NCBI RefSeq assembly: GCF_024139115.2 | Contig: NC_085141.1 | Coordinates: forward strand, 397,818,042 to 397,882,041 | Reading direction: 5' to 3' | Origin: Armigeres subalbatus | Taxonomy: Eukaryota; Arthropoda; Insecta; Diptera; Culicidae | Length of the DNA stretch: 64,000 nucleotides | Shown here: piece after piece, positions 56,481 through 64,000 of the stretch | Position numbering within the stretch: position 1 is the stretch's first letter | Layout: each line of letters opens with the position of its first letter | Position numbers and translations under genes: made by a program | The notes under the pieces: model-generated | What the model was told of the DNA's origin: nothing | The model's database searches: none | Seen by the model: only the letters and a program-made list of their open reading frames with translations

Positions 56481-58880
56481 TCTAGAAGAAATTCTTGGAG
56501 GATGATGTCCTTGGAGGATGATGTCCTTCCTAATGATATACCAAGACGAATTCCCGAGGGAATTTCCGAAGGCATATTTTAGAAAATTCCTTCAGGAATT
56601 CTTGTAGAACGTCTTATGGGATTTTTTCCAAGAATTCCTCGGGAAATTCCACCAGGGCTTCTTCGGGCATTCCTTCAGGAATCCCTCCTCCCCGTGAATT
56701 ACTTCAGAATTTCTTCCGGGTTCCTCCGAGAGTTCCATCGGGAATTCATCCTGAATTTCGTTCGGAAGTTCCTCCTAGAACTTTCTCCGAAAAATTCTTC
56801 GATAATTCCTTCACGTATTCCTTTAGGACTTCCTCCGGGTCTTTTGCTTGGAATTACTGCCAGAATTCCCTCAGGAACTTTGTCGGTAATAATTCCAGAA
56901 TTTCCTCCATGAATACGTTTGGAAATTCTTTCGAGAATTCCTCTAGATTTTTTTTCTGAAAATCCGTCCGAGAATTCCTTATGCGATCCTTACGGGAATC
57001 CTCCAAGACTTCCTATGGAGTTTACTCTATGGACTCCCTTGAGAATTTTTCCTTGAACTCCCTCAGGGAATTTTGGTTTGTGGCAGAGGGAGGGGTAAAG
57101 TAATTAGGAAGAGGGGAAGAAATCCTCTAACACTTCCTCCAGGACTTCCACTTGTACGTCCTTTAGTATTCCCTCCGAGAATCTCTCCAGGAACTTCGCT
57201 GGGAGTTCCGCAAAGAACTTTACCGGGTATTCCTCCAGATATTTTTTTTTATTTTAGAAAATGCTTCGAGAATTCCCCCAGTAATTTATTAGAGAATTCT
57301 TCCGAAAATTCTATTAGAAATTCATGTGGGACTTTCTCCAGAAACTCCTCTGTGAATTCTTTATGAATTTATTCCGGTAAATCTTTTAGGAAATCCTCCA
57401 GAAATAGAAACATCAATTCCTCCAGAAATTCATCACGGAATTCTTCCGGGATTCGCACCAGAAATTGCTCCAAAAATTCCTCCCGAAACTTCACTAAGAA
57501 TAACTCAAGAAACTGAAATTCATCCGAAAAATCTTACATTACTCCTTGGAAAATTCCACCTATTTCAAGAATTATGCGGGAAACTAAACTGGGAGTTCCT
57601 CCAGAATTTATCTGGGAACTCCTACAGGATTTCTTCAGGCACTTCTTCTCAGATAATTCCCTCGAGAATTCTACACCAGGATTTCATCCGGGAATTCTCT
57701 CAGGAGCTCCCCCAAAAATTGCTCCGCAATTACTCCACCCTCATAAAAAAAACCCTCAGGAATTACTCCGGAATTTCCTCCAGGAGTATCTCCGGGAATT
57801 CCATCAATATTTCTTCCGGCATTTCTTCAAAAATCTTCTCAGATAATTCTTTCGGGAATTCCTCAGAAAACTATACCCAGATTTTCCCCGGGAATCCCTA
57901 CAGCAACCCCACCGGGAAATTCTTCCAGGCGATTCCTTATTGAATTTTTCCAAGAATTCATCTAGGATTTCTTCAGGCACTTCCTAAAAATACTGCTCAG
58001 ATCATTCCTTCAGGATTTTCTCCGGCAATTCTTCCGGTAGTTCTAGGGAGAAATAAATCCAGGATGTTTTCCAGGAATTCTTTCAGGAATACCTCCGAAA
58101 ATTTCTCCAATAATTCCTCCGGAAATTTCTCTAGGAATGCCTCCGTAAATTCCTTCTAGAATTCTTCCGGATATTCCTCCACGAATTCCTCCGGAAATTC
58201 GCCCAGGAATTCCTCAGAAAGTTCCTCCAGGAGTTCCTCCGGGAATTCCTCCAAGAACTTCCCAGAAGTTCCTCCAGGAATTTTCCGGAAATTCCACCAG
58301 GAATTCCGAACTTCTAGGTGACCTATGGATCCTCGCTAATTTGTCCAACCCAGAAAAATACACATTTTCCTAAAAATATCGATCAGTTTCAACAGCGAAG
58401 AAAGATTAGGGATATAATCTCCTGTTAGAGCTTATAAAACCCATGTAAGAAACTGGCCAAATTTGGAACATGACCAAAACTGGTACAGTTACCCTACTTA
58501 TTAAATTCCACCACAATTCTCTCGAAAATTCCACCAGAAATTCCTCCAGGAATTCCTCCGAAAATTTCTTCGGAATCTCTTCCAGGAATTTCCACATTCA
58601 GGAAATTCCTCCGGGCGTTCCTCCAGGATTTTCTCTGGGAATTCATCCGGAAATTCCTCCACGAATTTCACTACGAATTCCTCCATGGATCCTCGCTCAA
58701 ATTGGCATGAAAATTGTCCCTCGTCCACTAAGAAAACGAAGATTTTTGAGGCTTCAACTACACATGACAGATTATGTTTGGAATTAACCAATCAGATCCA
58801 TATGTTCTATGTTCAATTCAAATTATCGTTTATTTAACTTCATCGATAATGCTAGAGCTTTTCGAGTCCGACTGTCCGAC
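56481..58880. repeat. Decayed GGAATTCC satellite, reversed orientation
   Basis: TTCCTCCAGGAATTCC and TTCCTCCGGGAATT-like words recur at irregular 20-30-bp spacing. They read in the opposite orientation to the 51979-55757 array and with far more mutation. Non-repeat breaks occur near 57075-57115 and 58320-58490. ORFs here are by-products. Confidence 0.8.
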
Positions 58881-60080
58881 TAATCTGGACGAAACCCTGA
58901 TGGAATTCTCAGAGGAATTCCCGAAGGAAATATCTAAGAAGATTTTTGAATAAGTCCCGGAAGAAATCCTGGACGAATTCCCAGAGACATTTCATTGGAA
59001 TTCCTGGAGGAAGTCTTGGAGGAATTCCGGAGGAATTTCCGAAGGAATTTTTCAGGAAAGGAGGAGGAATGAAGGAATTCCCGGGGATATGGCTAGAGGA
59101 ATTCCCGAAGAAATTTCTAGAGGAATTCCCGAAGAAATGGCTGGAGGAATTCTCGGAGGAAACCCTGGATGAATTACCGGACGTATTGCCAAATGATTTC
59201 CCTGAGGAATTCTCGAATCGATTTCGGAGGAGTTCCTGTTTGAATTTCAGTAGAAATTCCTGAGAAAACTTCCGGAGCAATTACCGCAGGAATTCAAGGA
59301 GAAAGTACCGAAGGAAATCATGGATGATTTCCCAGTGGAACTTCTGGTGAAGTTCCAGGATGAACTATTCAGCATGAATTATTCAAAAAGTTGTTTTGTG
59401 GTAGAGTTCCTGGAGGAATTCCCAGAGGAAATCCCGGAAAAGTCCTAGAGAAATTTCCGAAGAAATTACCGACGGTATTCTTGGGGCCCTCCTTAGCCGT
59501 GGGGTAAGACGCGCGGCTACAAAGCAAGACAATGCTGAGGGTGGCTGGGTTCGAATCCCGGTGCCGGTCTAGGCAATTTTCGGATTGGAAATTGTCTCGA
59601 CTTTCCTGGGCATAAAAGTATCATCGTGTTAGCCTCATGATATACGAATGCAAAAATGATAAACTTGGCTTAGAAACCTCGCAGTTAATAATTGTGGAAG
59701 TGCTTAATGATGAACCCTAAGTTGCGAGGCGGCTCTGTCCCAGTGTGGGTATGTAATGCCAATAAGAAGAAGAAGAAGAAGATTCTTGAAATAAATCCTG
59801 AAAGAATTTCGAAGAAATTCATAGAAAAAGTCGCAGAGGATGTTACTGATGATTCCGTAGGAATTCCGGTAGGAATCCCCCAGAATTCCTATAGAACTCG
59901 TAAATGAATATTTGAAAAAAAAATAATATGGGGAAATTTCTGGACAAACTTCAGGATGAATCCCTGGAGAAACTCGCGGAAAAATACCAGGAAGAGTTCA
60001 TGAATTTGGTGGAGGAGTTCTTTAATTCTGGGAGAGATCTCGGATATTTTTTTAGAAACCTCATAGATAAATTTCTGGAA
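58881..60080. repeat. Decayed GGAATTCC satellite, forward orientation, split by Feilai
   Basis: GAGGAATTCCCGGAGG-like words recur in the same orientation as the main array, strongly mutated, on both sides of the SINE at 59484-59781. The orientation switch from the previous block lies in unrelated DNA at about 58690-58890. Confidence 0.75.
59484..59781 (+). mobile_element. Feilai: Feilai-type tRNA SINE with TSD
   Basis: It starts in GGGCCCTCCTTAGCCGTG and has an A box TTAGCCGTGGGGTAAG and a B box GGGTTCGAATCCC. The body contains TCTAGGCAATTTTCGG, CATGATATACGAATGC and GCGAGGCGGCTCTGTCCC, and it ends in an (AAG) run. A 7-bp direct repeat ATTCTTG flanks it (59477-59483 and 59782-59788). I recognise this as the Aedes Feilai family, which points to the genus. 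It inserted into the decayed satellite, so it is younger than that decay. Confidence 0.9.
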
Positions 60081-60285
60081 GAACCTCTAAAGCACCTCAT
60101 GGCACTTAATGGACCCGATCTCATTTATCACTTCGCAGAGCGATAACAAAACTTAAAACTGTAAATTTCATTTGTGAACAAAAACTTAAAAATATAAAAC
60201 ATGTTATGGAATTAGTGCATTTTATTTGAATAATTTATTTTACACGGCCGTGTAAAAAAAATCCGTGTAAAAACATAATCGGGTG

Positions 60286-60412
60286 TATTATTGTCAGGGG
60301 GTTTTCTATTACCAATTATGCTCAAATTTGGCCTAAACATTCTTTGCATATCAAAGAATATTGTGGCCAAATTTCATAAAATTTGGTCAACATAAACCCC
60401 CCTGACAATAAT
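60286..60412. mobile_element. MITE of about 127 bp, TATTATTGTCAGGGGG ends
   Basis: TATTATTGTCAGGGGG at the left pairs with CCCCCTGACAATAATA at the right. AAATTTGGCC/GGCCAAATTT pairs further in, and a small CTTTGCATATCAAAG hairpin sits at the centre. The outer TSD is ambiguous (TA or longer). Confidence 0.75.
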
Positions 60413-60985
60413 AAAACAAAACCTGCCAAAGCCGTCATTTCCCCTAGTATTCTTTATATTATTTTCATTCAACGGATTTTTTTCAACGATTTTTTAGAAC
60501 TACTAATTATATAATTTGAATTCTCGAGAGCAGTAGATTCACATAAACTCACAGCCTAAATTGGGTAATTTTCTTCACTGTTGTTTTCGTGATCCACCCC
60601 ACTTAACGTCAGGTCAATCTGTAGCCAAACCATGGTGTCGTGATCATGATTAACCGTAAGAAGCGCTTAACCATCGAGATGAACGACCTGATTGATCGCA
60701 AGGTCAGCCATCCATTCCATCCAAGCTAAGAAGACGACACCATTCATCATTTCCGAACCGAAGAGCCAATTTTCCAATCAGTATTCTCTCTGCGGACAAG
60801 TAAACTCAAAGGCGTTTTTTCGGACTGCATCATCTACTCCGACGGCATTACAACAATTCTACCATTGTTAGAATAATCCGGTATCCCATCCAATAGTGTT
60901 TCTGAAGTAGACTGTTTCACTTTTGACTTGACCATCGATTGATACCTGGGAATCCGATCTGAAGTAAAGCAGAGTGAGGTCATGA
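60413..60985. other. Unrecognised DNA, no gene supported
   Basis: A moderately GC-rich stretch without ORFs or recognisable repeats, upstream of the truncated LINE. Confidence 0.4.
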
Positions 60986-60989
60986 AAAG

Positions 60990-63369
60990 ATCAACGCAAT
61001 GTTCATCTAAATATTAAAGTAGAATCTTCCGGATATAGCATATTCTTCAATGAAAAATGCGATGATCAAACGTAACTTTGATGAGTCTATAGTTAATTGG
61101 GTTTTTGGAATGTTAGAAAACGGGAAATAACTTGTAGCCATGGAAATTCATCAATTACGGTTAGAACAGTAAAAGGTTGTCCACAAGGGGGTGTGCTTTC
61201 ACCTCTATTGTGGTCATTACTAGTGGACGAACTACTATCAAACCTTGAAGCGCTTGGATTCGAAATAATAGGATTTGCAGATGATATAGTAATTATAGTA
61301 CGTGGTAAATTCGAACAAGTGATTAGAGATAGGATGCAATACGCTTTAAACTTAACTCTTGCATGGTGTAAAAACGAGGGGTTATCCGTTTTTCCTCATA
61401 AAACTTAGTTCAAAGTTAATTGCCTATTTCCGGGGATTAAACCACCCGACTTAGATGTTAATTTACAATGTTATGAAAACTCATATGTGAATATGTACGT
61501 TATGTGGAAGATATTGATTTGGAAAATGTATTGGAGGTAACCACTTTCCCTTCGATGGGACTCGAACCCATGACCCTACAGACTATGCGTCCAATATGGG
61601 AATCTCGAGCTCGTTCAATAGCCGCTAGGTTGCGAAGGCCGACGGAGGTCCTTCGTAGCTTAGTTGGTTAAAGCACCAGTCTAGCGTACTGTAGGGTCAT
61701 GGGTTCGAGTCCCATCGAAGGGAAAGTGGTTACCTCCAATACATTTTCCAAATCAATATCTTCCACATAACGTACATATTCATATATGAGTTTTCACTCA
61801 TAAAACTGCTATTATTCCTTTTACACAAAAAAGGAAATATGTATAACATACCTTTTATTTTCATAGAAGACTCAAAAATTCTGCTGTGTTTAAAGGTTCA
61901 ATATCTGGGAGTTACTCTTGATAGCAAACTAAACTGAAAAGCACACTTAGATCATATATTGAGTAAGGCCACAAACGCCTTTTGGATAAGTAAGAAAACC
62001 TTTGGTAATAAATGGGGACATAAGCCAAAAATTATGCACTGGATATATACGGCTATAGTAAGACCCAGAATAACATATGCATCATTAATTTGGTGGCCAA
62101 AAACTAAAGCAAAATTCATTTAAAAGGAGTTGTGAAAAACTCCAAAGATTGGTTACATTTTCTGTTACAGGGCCAGGGGCTTTACGTAGTACGCCTACTA
62201 AAGCACTAGATGCAATGTTGAATCTTCTACCCTTACATTTATTTGTACAACTAGAAGCTGAGAAAAACGCACTAAGATTGACAAGAACAAAAACACTGTT
62301 TAATGGAGATCTTGGGGGTCATCTTAGTATTTTGAGAGATTTTAAAATCAATCCTTTAGTCACTTATGAAGACTGGATGGAGAGGAGATATAATTTTGAA
62401 CGACTCTTTAATGTGACTTTCCCAAGTCGTGCTGAGTGGGAATCTGGGGGGGGCACTGTTCGACCAGGTTCAGTAATCTTTTTTACAGATGGATCCAAAA
62501 TGAATGACAGGGTTGGAGCTGGTGTCACAGGCCCTGGAGTTACCATACCAATATCTATGGGTAGATATCCGACTGTATTTCAGGAAGAAATACAAGCAAT
62601 TATTGAATGTGCCTCTGTCTGTTTACAACGTAACTATAGAAATGCAAACATATGTATATTTTGTGACAGTCAAGCTGCCCTAGAAGCATTGAAATCTTTT
62701 ACATGTACTTCTAAACTAGTTTGGGAATGCATTCAATTACTACAACAGGTGGCTGAAAATAGTTCAGTAAGTCTATTTTGGGTACCTGGGCACTGTGGAA
62801 TTGAAGGTAACGAAAGAGCAGATTGTTTAGCAAGACTTGGATCATCAAAAACTTTCCTAGGACCAGAACCATTTTGTGGGGCCTCAAAATGTACCCTCAA
62901 AATGGAACTAAAAATCTGGGAAAAAAATTTGATTGATGAAATCTGGAAAAAAAAAACAATAACAGCAAGACAATCTAAAAGGTTTATATCATTCAACAAA
63001 ACTGTTACTCAAAAACTGCTCAGTCTATCTAAAAAAGATTTAAATACCTTCTGCGGGTTAATAACACGACACTGCCCGAGTAAATAATATTTGAAACAAC
63101 TATGTAAAGTTCAAGATGATACCTGTCGTTTCTGTGAAAGGGACACGGAAGATTCGGAACATTTATTGTGTACCTGTGAGGCACTTTTCCAAAAAAGGCA
63201 CAAATTTTTAAATAAAGGACTGATGCAACCATCAGATGTATGGATGACTTCTCCCAGTAAGGCAATACATTTCATAAGATATGTTATACCTTATTGGGAA
63301 AATGCCTACAATCAGCAAATGGAAGTCACTCAAATTCATAGTGACACACTGACATGGCACAAACATTAA
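60990..63369 (+). pseudogene. LOA/I-type LINE: reverse transcriptase, RNase H and zinc knuckle, 5'-truncated
   Basis: It begins inside the RT palm: LNIKVE stands where LDIxGAFDN is expected, so the catalytic Asp is Asn. After a frameshift come AYSSMKNAMIKRNFDESIVN, GCPQGGVLSPLLWSLL and GFADDIVIIV (ADD catalytic box), open to 61405. An inserted SINE then splits it (61406-61796) and the same frame resumes at HKTAIIPF, with later stops and frameshifts to about 62110. From 62120 one frame is open for about 320 codons: the LQRLVTFSVTG and RSTPTKALDAML linker, then an RNase H domain with all four catalytic positions visible (FFTDGS, FQEEIQAI, CDSQAAL, GNERAD). One stop (63085) precedes the zinc knuckle CRFCERDTEDSEHLLC. 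RT plus RNase H plus CCHC knuckle fits the I/LOA/R1 group. The endonuclease is missing. Confidence 0.88.
61406..61796. mobile_element. Inverted tRNA-SINE insertion with 11-bp TSD, inside the LINE
   Basis: A perfect direct repeat CTCATAAAACT (61395-61405 and 61797-61807) flanks 391 bases. The left part is a - strand SINE copy truncated inside the tRNA head (tRNA part 61547-61581), and the right part is a + strand copy with a complete 75-base tRNA-like head (61649-61723) and the same tail. Insert plus duplication is 402 bases, a multiple of three, and the LINE frame continues unchanged on the far side. Confidence 0.85.
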
Positions 63370-64000
63370 AACGGGGCCTGCCACAATAGATCAACCAACC
63401 AGTCGCAATGGAAAATGTACCTAACAAGAAAAAAACAAATTCTTATTTTTTTCATTAACATATCGCCGAAAAACAAATTTTGTATCACAAATAGAACGGC
63501 AAATTGTCAGTCTGCGCTTTCTTCATTGCAATTACCCTGCTGTTGTTGCTCCTTGTCAGCTCCGTACTACTCAAGGAATCTTAGTAGCCTAATCATTCCT
63601 TGACCATTACTTTTCCTATCTTATTACCCTTATTACACAGTACTTTAGAAGTCCGTACCACCGTATAAGGTAAGTTACCCCAAATTAAAAAATCAAAAAA
63701 ACTCGACATGTTTAAAACAAGTTCAAAATTATCAAACAATCAAGAACAACAGCCTGATACGTTCTTCAGATAGCAGTACTCGTTTTAAAAATATGAAAAA
63801 GCTGTGATTTTACTTACGGGGAAATATTTACAAAACTATGAAAAAAATGATCAATGTTCCCCCGAATTACAGTACTTAAAAAATGAGTATGTTTAACCTA
63901 TGTTTTGAAATTAAAAATTGAAGTAAAACACTTTATTTTCGAAGCATTTGATGATTTTTTTAAAGAAAATTCAAATATTTTCTGAAAGCTATAAATTATT
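63370..64000. other. LINE 3' flank and unrecognised AT-rich DNA
   Basis: The LINE 3' UTR probably extends some way past 63369, but no tail or TSD could be fixed. A 62-codon ORF at 63415-63603 has no recognisable domain. Confidence 0.4.

Overview
This is eukaryotic, repeat-dominated DNA, almost certainly from an Aedes mosquito. The best diagnostic is a near-complete Feilai-type tRNA SINE at 59484-59781, with A and B boxes, an AAG-repeat tail and a 7-bp target-site duplication (TSD). Mosquito-style mariner, Jockey-like and LOA/I-like retroelement remnants and many short inverted-repeat elements agree with this. I cannot tell A. aegypti from A. albopictus. Only two convincing host-gene pieces are visible: a two-exon secreted leucine-rich-repeat/coiled-coil gene (7009-8305, + strand) and one exon of a tetraspanin gene (49561-49364, - strand). 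Most long ORFs in the window are by-products of satellites or purine/pyrimidine tracts.

Layout. 0-2 kb: TTCGGCCAAATGACC-type repeats, a 1.2-kb polypurine tract and a short TTCGACCTTTG array. 2-3.2 kb: a decayed mariner-type transposon. 3.9-6.0 kb: a 23-bp satellite. 6.1-6.5 kb: SINE-like and hAT-end fragments. 7.0-8.4 kb: the LRR gene. 8.4-13.3 kb: mostly unrecognised DNA with one foldback MITE. 13.37-16.09 kb: an hAT-like element with an 8-bp TSD, which carries the same 23-bp satellite inverted. 16.1-18.4 kb: unrecognised DNA and one 150-aa ORF. 18.5-23.0 kb: a nested cluster of four copies of one repeat, invaded by a Jockey-like LINE, an inverted tRNA-SINE dimer and MITEs. 23-33.7 kb: 17-bp repeats, foldbacks, GTGAGAAG palindromic arrays and GC-richer unique DNA.

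33.72-38.99 kb: a piggyBac-like element (TTAA TSD, 13-bp terminal inverted repeats) built mostly of a 131-bp and a 143-bp tandem array. It is inserted into a GTGAGAAG array. 39-43.4 kb: the rest of that array, unique DNA and two copies of a hairpin-forming retroposon. 43.4-48.7 kb: a 5.3-kb pyrimidine tract of TTCATTCTC type with MITEs inside. 49.4-49.6 kb: the tetraspanin exon; the pyrimidine tract lies on its downstream side and may be intronic. 52.0-55.8 kb: a 24-bp satellite open in all six frames. 55.8-60.1 kb: decayed relatives of that satellite, a tiny poly(A) retroposon and Feilai. 60.3-63.4 kb: a MITE and a 5'-truncated LOA/I-type LINE whose reverse transcriptase is split by an inverted tRNA-SINE insertion.

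The genes form no operon or pathway. The window is best read as a record of layered transposon insertions and satellite expansion. Several insertions can be ordered in time because TSDs and broken copies show which element landed in which.
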